DNA from: CAYRFQ01 sp964423615 | GTDB lineage: Bacteria; Planctomycetota; Planctomycetia; Gemmatales; Gemmataceae | Direction: 5' to 3' | Assembly (NCBI GenBank): GCA_964423615.1 | Contig: CAYRFQ010000025.1 | Location: forward strand, 1-64,000 | DNA: 64,000 nt | Part shown: piece by piece, positions 18,757 through 29,000 of the stretch | How the letters are laid out: every line of letters begins with the position of its first letter | Position numbering within the stretch: position 1 is the stretch's first letter | Notes under the pieces: generated by a model | Seen by the model: only the letters and a program-made list of their open reading frames with translations | The model's database searches: none | What the model was told of the DNA's origin: nothing | Position numbers and translations under genes: made by a program

Positions 18757-19155
18757 ATGGAAATCCAACCCCGCATCGCCCTCATCGACGACGACGCCTT
18801 CTGGCTGGACACGATGAGCGAGTTCCTCGCTGGTCGGGGTTTCGACATCCAGACCGCGAGCAGTGGTTTGTCCGGCTTGGCTCTCCTCAAGGAACGAACG
18901 ATTCCACTGGCCATGGTCGACTTCCACATGCCAGACATGGATGGACTGCAACTCCTTCGCAGCTTGCGAGAAGAACATCATCCTGCCGCGGTCTTGTTGG
19001 TATCTGGTGACGGCGATCCGTCATTACCGACCCGAGCCCGCGAAGAGGGAGCGCTCGGATTCTTTTCAAAGACGACACCGCCACGAGTCTTATTGCGGGC
19101 GTTGGATCAAGCATGGGAACAAATCTCAGAAGGGACAAACACACAAGATAACTGA
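18757..19155 (+). CDS. Single-domain response regulator
   Basis: About 132 residues consisting only of a receiver (CheY-like) domain. The acidic pocket is DDD at 11-13, the phospho-acceptor is D55 (MVDFHMPDMDG), the switch Ser is in LLVSGDG (S83), and the invariant Lys is K105 (LGFFSKTTPP). There is no output domain, so it acts by protein contact or as a phosphate relay. The ATG at 18757 lies after GAGAAGGA. An in-frame ATG at 18562 overlaps the end of the Hsp20 gene and its product lacks domain character. No histidine kinase is nearby. A strong terminator follows. Confidence 0.87.
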   Translation: MEIQPRIALIDDDAFWLDTMSEFLAGRGFDIQTASSGLSGLALLKERTIPLAMVDFHMPDMDGLQLLRSLREEHHPAAVLLVSGDGDPSLPTRAREEGALGFFSKTTPPRVLLRALDQAWEQISEGTNTQDN

Positions 19156-19180
19156 TTCGGACAGATTGACAGGAAACACG

Positions 19181-19231
19181 AAAAAAGCGATGGCGAATCC
19201 TCGGAGAATGAGGAGTTGTCATCGCTTTTTT
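19181..19231 (+). terminator. Intrinsic terminator after the response regulator
   Basis: AAAAAAGCGATG (19181-19192) pairs perfectly with CATCGCTTTTTT (19220-19231), and an inner stem TCCTC/GAGGA (19198-19202 with 19210-19214) extends the hairpin. The T-run is part of the stem base. This ends the Hsp20/response-regulator stretch. Confidence 0.8.
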
Positions 19232-19760
19232 CGTTGGAGGACTCTTGAAAAAAGTGGACACGAGAAGTTGTAAACTTTCGATGGAAAAGGAGCTTATATC
19301 GACCTCAACGGTTCCAATTGCTTATATCGGGTTTAAACTGTTCTTCACAGTTGATAGAAGAACTGACATGCCAGAGTACAGTCGAATACCTTGCAAACGT
19401 TGTAAAGTGAAGTGAGAAATTTGGGATTCGATTCAATCCAAACCTCAGACGAATACCGGTTTAAGGAGTCGGGTCATCGCACGCGAAGGCTGAAAACCTT
19501 GAACGTCCTGGTCCTCATTCTGGTGGCCAATGTTAAGCAAACTGAGCTATTCTACGATTGGGCAAACGACATCATCACCGAGTAACAACCCAACGGCGAA
19601 GAATGCGCCTGAGTGCTTCCAGTTCATCAAGGAAACACGCAAAACGATCGGGCAGAGTTGTTGAAAACACTCATTTTAACACTGATGGCGGAAGGGGAAG
19701 AAAGCGAATCACATCTTCGAAGGGAGCATTCATGCGATTAGCTGGACGGTCGCCTGCAAC
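19232..19760. other. Intergenic, direct repeat GCTTATATCG
   Basis: No gene is recognised. GCTTATATCG occurs twice, at 19292-19301 and 19320-19329, spaced 28 bases apart in an AT-rich stretch, which could be a regulator site or promoter elements. The minus-strand gene to the right ends at 19761. Confidence 0.3.
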
Positions 19761-21449
19761 TCAACTCAGCTTCGCTAATATCCTCGTTCTTGTTTGATGG
19801 GCATCACAGAACCGACGGAACTCGTCACGATCCATGATCTCCGTTACGTACGTTTCGGCAACAACTGGTAACGGGAGCGAATGCGTTTCCATGTCGAACT
19901 GCAGGCGGACATCTTCTCTTAGGTCAGGCATGCCTTTCGATACTCGGCGGCAATCAAGCACTTCAGGTGTCTGCTTATATTTCACCGAAAGATTTCGAAA
20001 ATCCCAGCCAAGAAACAACCACACCTTCCATTTTTCTCGTAACTCATCGTAAAACACAGGAACCATCATTCTCCCGTCTCGCCAGAGGTCGCGATCCTCA
20101 CTGGAATACTTTGCCCAAGTCCGGAACTCTCTGCAGACTGCAGCATCATTTGTCACGAAATTAGCTTCGGGCCTCATGCCAATGTCTTCGCAGGAAACCA
20201 AGTATGCACCAGCAAATAGATTCTCGATAGCTGTCAGTTCGGCGGCGAGATGAGGCTCGACGGGACCTTCCGGCGTCAGTCGATGAATTTGTTTGAGAGC
20301 GGTGGCTCCGAAGAAATGTTCCAAAACGGACCGCACAAACCGATAGCTGATGACCTTTCTTTGGTAGAGGCTGACGGTTGGCTCAACTCGTAAATCTGGT
20401 GAGATTCTGATTACCTGAAGCCTTGCTCTCCCTCCTCCGCCACCTAAACCCCTACCGCCTGCCTTTGCATGAGTCTCGCGAGTCAGCGCGAAAGCAGCTC
20501 GAAACACATCGACGAGATAGTGCCGATAATGTGAATTGAGAGATAGCCAAGCAATTTCGGGCATTTGATTGGGAACCAGAAGGGGCTCCTGGGACCATAC
20601 TTGGTAGTCATACCAACCGGACTGATGGTTTGGGGTCAGAGACAACCTGCCATTTTGGACTCGGTTCACGAATTCTGTCAGGAGTTCGAACCCATCCGGA
20701 ATGGGAGTGTCTCCATACAGTTTCTCGATCAGATCGACTTCGTGCGACCTCGCAGGGGGAAGGAACCGAGGGAAGTGAATTTCAGGGACTACTCGCCCTA
20801 TTCGGGCAACCCGAAGTTCGTCAAGAATGCACGGTCTGTGAGGCGGATTTGTGAATTTGTTAGTGAGGTTGAGGAGAGTCTTGTACGTTTCTATTCCTTC
20901 TGAAAGGTGTTCCAGTCCTTCCTTAAACACCTTCGCGATTTCAGGTTCGACGGGCTGTTGCAACAATCGGTCTTGTTGAAAGAGAGTCTTGAGTTGTTCG
21001 TTCCAAGTGTAAAAACTGATGGGCTTCGATTGATTTGTGTCTCGTCGAAAATGACTGACAATAGAAACAGCTTCAGGCAAAACTGGAAGCTCGGAGACCG
21101 GGATGCCACCAAGTTCGCAAGCCGCAGCGAGGATCGCCAAAGCATTGATTTGCGTGTCCGTTGGTGCTGATGCCAACTTCTGAGCCAGTGAGAGCAACAA
21201 CCTCGCCTTCGACGGGAACTTTCCGACTCCTTGTTGCACTGCCAGTTCGATAGCCGCCACCAAACCATCGTCGAACTGCTTAGCCTTGAACAACAGCGTT
21301 GCTGCCGACGGGAAGCGATGTTTGGGCAAAGTTGGTAGGAGTGAACGTTGTTCGTGTGGAGTCTCTGGCATCACCAGAGACAAGATTTGGTGAGAAAGAT
21401 TTAGCTTAACACTATATCCATCCACTTCCAGTTTGCGTAGAACAGACAT
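19761..21449 (-). CDS. Unrecognised protein downstream of a WD40 gene
   Basis: About 562 residues that I cannot assign to a family. The N-terminal half is helical (FPSAATLLFKAKQFDDGLVAA; ARLLLSLAQKLASAPTDTQ). The middle contains SLNSHYRHYLVDVFRAAFALTRETHAKAG followed by a GGRGLGGGGG linker. The C-terminal half is mixed (RDLWRDGRMMVPVFYDEL, then WKVWLFLGWDFRNLSVKY). No signal peptide or membrane helix is seen. It lies on the same strand as the WD40 gene, 115 bases after its stop, so the two could be co-transcribed and work together. The ATG at 21449 was chosen since upstream residues (frame to 21833) run inside the WD40 gene; no clear ribosome site is visible. Confidence 0.6.
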   Translation of the reverse strand: MSVLRKLEVDGYSVKLNLSHQILSLVMPETPHEQRSLLPTLPKHRFPSAATLLFKAKQFDDGLVAAIELAVQQGVGKFPSKARLLLSLAQKLASAPTDTQINALAILAAACELGGIPVSELPVLPEAVSIVSHFRRDTNQSKPISFYTWNEQLKTLFQQDRLLQQPVEPEIAKVFKEGLEHLSEGIETYKTLLNLTNKFTNPPHRPCILDELRVARIGRVVPEIHFPRFLPPARSHEVDLIEKLYGDTPIPDGFELLTEFVNRVQNGRLSLTPNHQSGWYDYQVWSQEPLLVPNQMPEIAWLSLNSHYRHYLVDVFRAAFALTRETHAKAGGRGLGGGGGRARLQVIRISPDLRVEPTVSLYQRKVISYRFVRSVLEHFFGATALKQIHRLTPEGPVEPHLAAELTAIENLFAGAYLVSCEDIGMRPEANFVTNDAAVCREFRTWAKYSSEDRDLWRDGRMMVPVFYDELREKWKVWLFLGWDFRNLSVKYKQTPEVLDCRRVSKGMPDLREDVRLQFDMETHSLPLPVVAETYVTEIMDRDEFRRFCDAHQTRTRILAKLS

Positions 21450-21564
21450 TCGGTTATCGAGGAAAGAAAGAGATAACGGTCTTTGGCAAGACCGATCCGG
21501 ATTTGAAAATGCTTTAGTATTCCTGCCCCTACTGCCCATTCCGAATCGAGAGTCGCTGAAACGC

Positions 21565-23391
21565 TTACATCTGGTCCACTTCGAGTCGATAACAAATCGA
21601 ATTCCCGTTCCCCGTATAGAGAAACTTTCCATCGGGCGAGAAAGCGAGCGTTTTGATTTGGCTTTCGACCTCGCGGACGACGGTCCGAGCGGCCCACGTG
21701 GCGGTATCCCAGAGTCGAATCGAACGGTCGTCTCCGCTAGAAGCCAGAAGCGTTCCGTCCGCGCTGAAGGCCAGTGCTCGGATGGTATCTTCGTGGCCAG
21801 GAAGTTCCGTGAGTTGCCTGCGGCTTTCCGCATCGTAAACGTTGAGCTGGCAGTCCAGATCGGCCACGACCAAAAAGTTGCCTTGGGGGTGATACTTCAA
21901 ACAAGTGGAACCTGCAGGAACGGTGTCGAGTTCGCAACGGTCGACGATGTCCCAAAAACTGACCGAACCAGTCAGCTCTTCGAGAGTCGATTGTAAACCG
22001 CCGACAGCGATCACTCGATTGTTCGGGTGAAAATCGATTGTCTCGACCAGCGCCCCTTCGAGAGCCCTTGGAATGAGCAAGACCGGCTCTCCAGTTTTCG
22101 GATCCCACAACCACACCTGGATGCCCGAGCGACTCGCGGAGGCCAGCGTCTGGCTGTCCGCGGAAAAAGCTAACACTGTCGTGGGTTCCTTGAGTCCTTC
22201 GCAACACGCTTTGGGTTTACCCGTTGCAGCGTCCCAAATTCGGGTGTATTTGTCGGTACCTCCTGCGATCCACAGACCGTCCGGGGAGTAGGCCAGATGG
22301 TTCACCGGCTCGGACTCTTCGAGCGTGAGGACGGGAGTTCGCGATGTCGTATCCCAAACGTGAAGACCCGCGCTCCCGTTGATCGCGATTCGATCGCCTT
22401 TCGGACTCAGTGCCGTTGAGATCGAAGTCGGCTTCGGAGACGTCGAACGACTCAACGGCGTTCCCTCGATGGCGTCCCAGAGCTGGATAAGCCCTTCTCC
22501 TCCAGCAGCGAGGAGTTTTCCGTCGGGAGCAAAGGCCAGGCTGCGTGCGGGAGTCGGAATCTGCCGCAGAAGATGTTTTGTTGTCTTGTTCGCGAAGTCC
22601 CACAGATGAATCGTGTGGCCCGAATCGCTCGAGGCGAGAGTGCTACCGTCTGGTGAAAACGCGAGCGAGAGGACTTGCGTGTCGTGCGAGTTCAAGAGGA
22701 TGATGGGCTCGAACGTCTCGGTGTTCCACACCCGAGCTGTCGTATCCCATCCAGCCGAGACCAACGTTTTGCCGTCCAGATGCCACACGATTTCGGGAAT
22801 TCGATCTTTGTGACCTTCGAGCACACCGAGCTTCGTCGAGTTGTCCAAATCCCAAAGAACGATCAACTTATCTTCGCCCGCAGACGCGAGAACTTTTCCG
22901 TCGGTGCGGAACGCCAAAGCACTTACTGAATCGGGGTGGCCATCAAATGTCGCCAGCAATTGCTGGGTGTTGAGGTCCCAGTAACGTACCTTGCCATCGT
23001 CATGACCGGTAGCCAACATCTTGGAGTTTGGGTGGAACTCGGCAGCGGTAACCCAGGAATCCTGGGGAATCGCGACTAGCAATTCGGCTTTTTCCGGACT
23101 CCAAATGGAGAGATCACTGCTGGCAGAGACGAGAAACTTTCCATCGTGGCTGAAACGCCACAACATCTCCAGGTCGCTGAGGACTTTTGCGGAAAGCAAA
23201 TTTCCTGTCGCAGTATCCCACCCACAGAGTGTCCCGGTGTCCTGGATGGACAGAAGGATCATTCGACCTGGTTCGGTCCCGGCACCTTCCGAAGAAAAAC
23301 AGAGGGCCAGAACGTCCCCATCGACATGAAGGTGCGGGTCTCCGAATGTGACGGTACCATTAGGTTGGTGTGGAACTGTTGCGGACGGCAT
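21565..23391 (-). CDS. WD40 repeat protein
   Basis: This 608-residue protein is built almost entirely of WD40 repeats. About twelve to fourteen blades can be counted by units such as SVSALAFRTDGKVLASAGED, then KLIVLWDLDN; VLSLAFSPDGSTLASSDS; and IRALAFSADGTLLASSGDD followed by RSIRLWDTAT. That is enough for two seven-bladed propellers. There is no kinase, caspase-like or other effector domain, no signal peptide and no membrane helix, so it is a bare cytoplasmic scaffold. The unrecognised gene downstream on the same strand is its only plausible partner here. The gene is divergent from thiL across a 460-bp gap. Confidence 0.88.
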   Translation of the reverse strand: MPSATVPHQPNGTVTFGDPHLHVDGDVLALCFSSEGAGTEPGRMILLSIQDTGTLCGWDTATGNLLSAKVLSDLEMLWRFSHDGKFLVSASSDLSIWSPEKAELLVAIPQDSWVTAAEFHPNSKMLATGHDDGKVRYWDLNTQQLLATFDGHPDSVSALAFRTDGKVLASAGEDKLIVLWDLDNSTKLGVLEGHKDRIPEIVWHLDGKTLVSAGWDTTARVWNTETFEPIILLNSHDTQVLSLAFSPDGSTLASSDSGHTIHLWDFANKTTKHLLRQIPTPARSLAFAPDGKLLAAGGEGLIQLWDAIEGTPLSRSTSPKPTSISTALSPKGDRIAINGSAGLHVWDTTSRTPVLTLEESEPVNHLAYSPDGLWIAGGTDKYTRIWDAATGKPKACCEGLKEPTTVLAFSADSQTLASASRSGIQVWLWDPKTGEPVLLIPRALEGALVETIDFHPNNRVIAVGGLQSTLEELTGSVSFWDIVDRCELDTVPAGSTCLKYHPQGNFLVVADLDCQLNVYDAESRRQLTELPGHEDTIRALAFSADGTLLASSGDDRSIRLWDTATWAARTVVREVESQIKTLAFSPDGKFLYTGNGNSICYRLEVDQM

Positions 23392-23851
23392 GGAACACCT
23401 TGTTTGCTGTTTCGAGAGCTAAATCGCTACTTCGACTCGAATGGAGAAAGCCGTATCTCTTTTTTCTACTTCGAGGCGTGATCCACCGGAACGAGAAAAC
23501 GTCGGATTTCTGTGACACCTCTTTCGCAGGAGACGACTTATCCAGAAAAAGGATAAAAGCTGGCAGAGCAGTGAAACTGTGTTCTTCCTCCGATCACATC
23601 CAGACAACCTCGTCTGCCCTTCCCACCAAACACTTGGAGTTTGTCCGTTTTTGGTTGGAAGGTTTGTTGCCGCTCGTCACCTTTACGACAGACATGTCGG
23701 TTTTGATCCGTCCGGTTTTTCGTGTGAGGAATTTACGGATTACGCCTTGTAAGTTTACACCAAAAACGTCACACGGGATACGACTCGGCACAGAACTTCT
23801 CGAATTTCCGAAAAATCCAACGAGCCGAGTTCCTCCCAGGGAGATGACGAC
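23392..23851. other. Divergent intergenic region between the WD40 gene and thiL
   Basis: No gene is seen; a frame running into thiL from 23370 has no family features. Promoters for both flanking genes should lie here. GGGAGATG at about 23840 provides the thiL ribosome site. Confidence 0.35.
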
Positions 23852-24769
23852 ATGCCAACGGGCGAATTTGAGCTAATCCGATGGATTCGAGATCGGACGG
23901 AAGAAAGGCCACAAGTCGAAATCGGACCGGGAGACGATACGGCCGTGGTTCGCTGGAACAGTAATCGGTGTCTGTTTACGACCGATTCTCTTTTGGAAGG
24001 CACTTGCTTTCTGTTGGCCGAAGCAGGACCGCATCGTGTGGGGCGTAAAGCCATGGCGGTCAATTTAAGCGACATCGCAGCAATGGCGGGAAAACCTGTA
24101 GCTGCCGTTGTCAGTGTTTGCCTTCCGAAAGAGGCCAATTCGGACTTAGTCCAGGGCCTTTACGAAGGAATGCGGGAGGTGGCTGATGAATTCGAGACGG
24201 CCATTGTCGGTGGAGATACCAGCGTTTGGGGTGGTGAACTCGTCATCTCGGTTGCTATGATAGGACAAGTAACGGGCAAAGGTCCAGTTCTGCGAAGCGG
24301 AGCTCGGCTTGGCGATTGGGTTTGTGTAACAGGCCCTCTTGGCGGAAGCATCCAGGGAAAACATCTCGATTTTAGTCCCCGAGTGCATGAAGCCCAAACA
24401 CTCCATACTCGTGTGGACCTGACGGCGATGATCGACATCAGCGACGGTTTGGCCAGCGATCTGAATCACATTTGCGAAGAAAGTGGATGCGGAGCCGTCC
24501 TTTTTTCTCAAGATATCCCCCTTACAAACGAATCACTCAATAGCCCAGGACCACTCTCTCCCGTGGAACACGGGCTCCACGATGGAGAAGATTTCGAGTT
24601 GCTCTTTACCGTCTCGCCAGAAGATGGCCGAGATCTCATCCGAACCCAACCGATCCAAGGGGTAACGATATCACGAATCGGTGAGTGTGTGGACCGTGGT
24701 TTATGGCTTCAGGAAGAGAAATCACGGATACCTCTTACTCCAAAAGGGTACGTCCATACACTAGACTGA
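23852..24769 (+). CDS. thiL: Thiamine-monophosphate kinase
   Basis: This 305-residue enzyme phosphorylates thiamine monophosphate to thiamine diphosphate, the last step of vitamin B1 synthesis. Hallmarks are GEFELIRWI at the N-terminus, EIGPGDDTAVV (24-33), the Mg-binding LFTTDSLLEG (41-50), AVNLSDIAAMAG, IVGGDTSVW, and the C-terminal MIDISDGLASDLNH and HDGEDFELLFTV. A CAGGGAGATG ribosome site precedes the ATG. It stands alone apart from the MarR gene 175 bases on; no thiamine riboswitch was found upstream. Confidence 0.95.
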   Translation: MPTGEFELIRWIRDRTEERPQVEIGPGDDTAVVRWNSNRCLFTTDSLLEGTCFLLAEAGPHRVGRKAMAVNLSDIAAMAGKPVAAVVSVCLPKEANSDLVQGLYEGMREVADEFETAIVGGDTSVWGGELVISVAMIGQVTGKGPVLRSGARLGDWVCVTGPLGGSIQGKHLDFSPRVHEAQTLHTRVDLTAMIDISDGLASDLNHICEESGCGAVLFSQDIPLTNESLNSPGPLSPVEHGLHDGEDFELLFTVSPEDGRDLIRTQPIQGVTISRIGECVDRGLWLQEEKSRIPLTPKGYVHTLD

Positions 24770-24943
24770 TATCTGTGCTGTTCGAGTGAGACAACTTGAC
24801 TTTGGTGAAAATCTTTCTTAGAAAATCCACCAAAATGCTGTGTGCATTTCGTCTTTCTAGTGGGCTCGGGTCGAATACGACCTGTGCTTGCTGTCCCGAC
24901 AAGGATTTTCCGCACGCACTTTCCCTTGTTCTTGGTGAAGTCA

Positions 24944-25423
24944 ATGCCTCTCCAAAATGAATTGAAGAAGAAGGAACCGTTCGATTCACTCGAACAGGAA
25001 GTGATGCTTAACTTGCTCCGGACCAACGACCTGGTTCAGATCGAGTTTACGCGATTGTTTCGTGATCACGGACTGATGTCTTCCTCCCAGTACAACATTC
25101 TGCGAATTTTGAGGGGAGAAGGCGCACCCATGACAACCCTGGACATTGCCAAACGAACGATCACCGTCGTTCCGGGCATCACAGGGTTGGTGGATCGGTT
25201 GCAAGAGAAGGGGTTGGTCTCGCGCCGAAGGTGCGGGAACGACCGACGGCGCGTGTACGTGGAGATCACGTCCGAGGGACTTTCTCTGCTCGCGCGACTA
25301 GATCAACCACTCCTGAATCTCCACAAAGAAGTCGCCCAGCACCTGACCAAAGCGGAACTTGTGCAGCTGAAAGAACTTCTGGAGAAAATTCGCCAACGAT
25401 GTCCCTTGGGCAAAAGGCTCTGA
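24944..25423 (+). CDS. MarR family transcriptional regulator
   Basis: About 159 residues with a winged helix-turn-helix. The helix-turn-helix spans SSQYNILRILRGEGAPMTTLDIAKR and GITGLVDRLQEKGLVSRR, and the wing is CGNDRRRVYVEITSEG. Members bind DNA as dimers and usually respond to small phenolic ligands or oxidants. The ATG at 24944 is preceded by GGTGAAG; an ATG at 24842 would add 34 residues without family character. No adjacent transporter or detoxification gene shows the target, so autoregulation is the default guess. Confidence 0.85.
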   Translation: MPLQNELKKKEPFDSLEQEVMLNLLRTNDLVQIEFTRLFRDHGLMSSSQYNILRILRGEGAPMTTLDIAKRTITVVPGITGLVDRLQEKGLVSRRRCGNDRRRVYVEITSEGLSLLARLDQPLLNLHKEVAQHLTKAELVQLKELLEKIRQRCPLGKRL

Positions 25424-26012
25424 AGAGATCATGGTGAAAGGAAGTGCGCCGGCGAGAGGAACAAAGTAAGCCTTTCAGCGCCATAGGCGGGTATAAATCC
25501 GCCACCGGTTGGGCCACAGCAGCAGCCTTGAGCGTTTCAATCATCGGCGTTATTTCTTGGTAGGTGTGCAGAGCTTCCTTTTTCGATTCGTCACTTACCT
25601 TAGGATGTCACGTCGATTCTTGGCGTGAGTCAGTCGTCTTGGCGGTGATTGGTCATGCGTTGTCTCTTACGGAGTTTGGCAGATTCGCAACTCCAAGAAG
25701 GACAAAACTGATGAGCAACGGTTCGGGTTGTATTGACGCCGAAGAGATGAATCTTGCATTTTTGGCTTCAGGACGTGGCAGTGGGAAATTTCTTGCTGTC
25801 CGTTATTGCAGGGTCCGATCAGCTTGAAGGCGAGCGAAACCAAAACACACCAAAAAGAAAAGATAGTGGTGTTATCGTCGTCCATGAGAACGACCCGAGT
25901 ACACCTCCGGGCAAGTGAGCAATCCTTTCTTTCGCTACAGAGTCCCAAGGGAAGGGCCCACGGCACAAGAAATGGAATTTAAGGGAAGCTATCCATCGAT
26001 CGCGGGCGGACC
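25424..26012. other. Intergenic, no recognised gene
   Basis: Frames up to 99 codons are present on both strands but lack family features. The large minus-strand gene ends at 26013, so this is the 3' side of both neighbours. Confidence 0.35.
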
Positions 26013-29000
26013 TCATTCGTCGGCACCACCCATCAGGGCCGGTTCTGGCGCTAAATTATCCGTCATGACTCGAGTTTCTTGAAGGTATCGTTGGGGGATG
26101 ATTTCGAATTCACGGGTCATCGCCTTGACGGTTTTGGGACATCGTTCCTTTTCACTCCATACCTCAACAAGACGCTCCCAACCCAGTGATAACTCGCGGA
26201 AAAAGAGCTTGGGAGCGTCGATGGCCGGCCAGTCCAGATGAGGTTCTCCGTTTTCCTTTGTGGGAATCAACTGGCCGCCTGCCTTCTTGCAGTCGTAGAG
26301 AACAGAGTTGTCGAGTAGGCCAGTCTTCTTCTGTGGGCTGCTGAACACGCGAATTCCTTCCGGCACGACCCGGTGAGAGACACTCTGCTCGGGCAGATTG
26401 TGTTCGATCTGCTGACGGACGAAATCGACGCCTGCTAGTTTGTAGAGCACGGCCAACGAGGCTACGAAGAACCAAACCGGCTCGGGGTGAATCAATCGCA
26501 AGAAACCAAGCTCCGATAATTCACCAATGAGCCAATCGTGACGACTATCAAAACGAAGCCGGGCCGGTGACTCGGGATGGCTCTCGTGCTTGAGTTCGAT
26601 TTCGATCCGGTTCGAAGCAATCCGAATTTCGCCAACTTCCAACGGCTTGTAAGACCAAGGCGAACTCATGTGCAAGAGCGACACCATCTCTCGTTTCACG
26701 AACCGACGGATGGCCGCTTCGACTTCTTCGATCTGTTGGCGTGCGCTGCGGACGCTGCGCCAATTGCCGCTCGATTGGGCGTGGCGTTCGGCGGTCCGCA
26801 GCTTGTCGAGCAAAATGGGTATCGTCCCAGAATGGAAACCTGGTTGGAGGAACCCACGAAGGGTTTCCCCGTGATGGCCGATTTGAACGGGCTGGAGGGA
26901 CTTCGCTCGATTGGCGCGGTAGAGGCTCCAGTTCTCCTTGATCTCCCAAAACAAAAATCCGAACAAATTGGGCAACAGGAATGCCGTGACCAAAACAAAC
27001 GCTGCGGCCAACGGATAGAAGATTAGCACTTGTTGGACGGCCTCGATGTACGAGTTGAACGAAGCCAAAAGGGGAGTGATGTCACGATCGCGGAACACCT
27101 GCCACCAATCGGGGCTCGCGTTACCCAACATCAAGGGATACATGATCTTGGCGGCGATGAAGCAAATGGGCAGCTTCAGCGGGTTGAGCATGGGCTCGAT
27201 CAATACGACCATGAAGAAACGAGTCAGGAAGCCGACCGGAAACCAGAGGGCCGAGAAAAGCGTCCGCACGGCTAGTGACAGCTGGGTGTCGCCCTTACGA
27301 AACCGGAGCCACTCGTCGACCGAAAACAAGACGATCTCCACGCCTTGAAGGAGTTTGTGGAAGACATCCACGATCCATTGATAAAGCCCAATCAGAAGCC
27401 CCGAGCGGATGTTCCGGTAAAGCCGAAGCATGAATTGCCCAAACGTCTGGGTCAACGCCAACCCGGTCTGGGAGTTAAAAAACACAGACATCGCCAAGAA
27501 CATCAACACCCCGGCCCAGAGTTGCTGGCCCACCAACGCTGGAAAGAAGAATACTAAAGGGGCACACAAGAAAGCCGGACGGATGACGTACCAAAATGAG
27601 AGTTGGAACGTCCAGCTTTGTGTAAGCCGCTCGACCCAGGGGGCTTGCACTAACCGCAACGGGGCGGCGATTAACAGCTTGTGCAGGGCTTTGAGTATGG
27701 CCAATCCAAACTGTGCGCAGGTGTCTCGAAATTTTCGGCTGTTCAAGAGGCCGAGGTAAAACACCCCCAAGACAATTGCAGAGATCAAGAGGGTCCAGGA
27801 CCCACTCATCCACTGCGAAGTGGGTTCGGGATGTTCGACCAATTCTGGGGGTAGCCACTCGTCGGTAGGTGGAGGAATCGCCAGGATATTACGGATCTGG
27901 GCGGCGATGAGAATCGGGGCTGCCCAGGCCAACGGACCAGACGGACCCAGCGTAGGGTGGGCCGCCGCCTGAGCCGCAAGAGGGGCTGCTTTCGAAGCCT
28001 CTGTGCCCTCCGCGGCGATCAACAGTGCTGAGGTGCCGGACCAATAGAGTTGTTTGGCCCGCAGATTACTGTTCGGCGGTGGCCCCTCGAGTGTACCCAT
28101 GGCCGACGAAGCCACGTTCTGGGCAATGAGCTGTCCTGGTCCTATCTTGTGATCTTTGGTGTGAAGAAAATGGTCGCCAAGCAACGCGGCGGTCATTAGC
28201 GTTATGAACGCAAGACCGAACGGGAACGCGATGTATTTCGTCAACACGCGACCTAGACGGGTTCCGAACCCGAGCGACGTGAATTGTTCCATCCATCGCA
28301 TATAAATTTCGCTCGGGCGATACACACCGTCGAGTAACGTTGCGAGGCGACGGTCAAGGCGACGCAGAGCGTCCCCGCGAATGAACTCCTGGGGGTCCTC
28401 CAGATCGGGCATCTTGAGTTGGTTGCGGGAGATAGTGTCTCGCAAGTCGCTGAACGTGAGAAAGCCCGTGTCCAAGATTCGATCGAGTATTTCTTCGATC
28501 ATCTTCTGGAAGGCGATTCGTTCGGGCGAGTTTCGCGGACTGAGACCAACGTCTTCGCACACGCTCGAGAGGACCGGGCGGAATCGGTCACGGAGTCGTT
28601 CCTCGACTTCCTCCAAGGCGCGAACGAGGATTTCGCTCGTGTGCCCGCGGTCAGCATCCGTCAACCTGGCGACCGTCAACTTTGCAAGCGCGTTTCTCAA
28701 GTGTCGGATGATCAACACGATGCGTTGGCTGGGCAGCGGTCGCTTGATGGGGCGACGTCCGACGGAGAGGACCCACTCGACTGCATCGAGGGCATAAATC
28801 TCTCGTTCGTGGTCGATGCAGATGTCCTGAAGGTCGTACAAAATTCGGGCTTCGACGGGATGTTGGCCCTGATCGGCCTTTTGCAGAAGTTTGAGCAGAT
28901 CGGTAAGCAGATCTTGGGCTGCCTGGTCATCCAAATAAAGGGGTTCTTTAAGGCGGGTCGTAATGTCCGAGAGCGCCCCTTCGGCCGAAGCCTTTACCGT

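Noticed and set aside
23370..23876. A 168-codon plus-strand frame between the WD40 gene and thiL
   Set aside because: It overlaps the starts of both neighbours and its product has no domain features.
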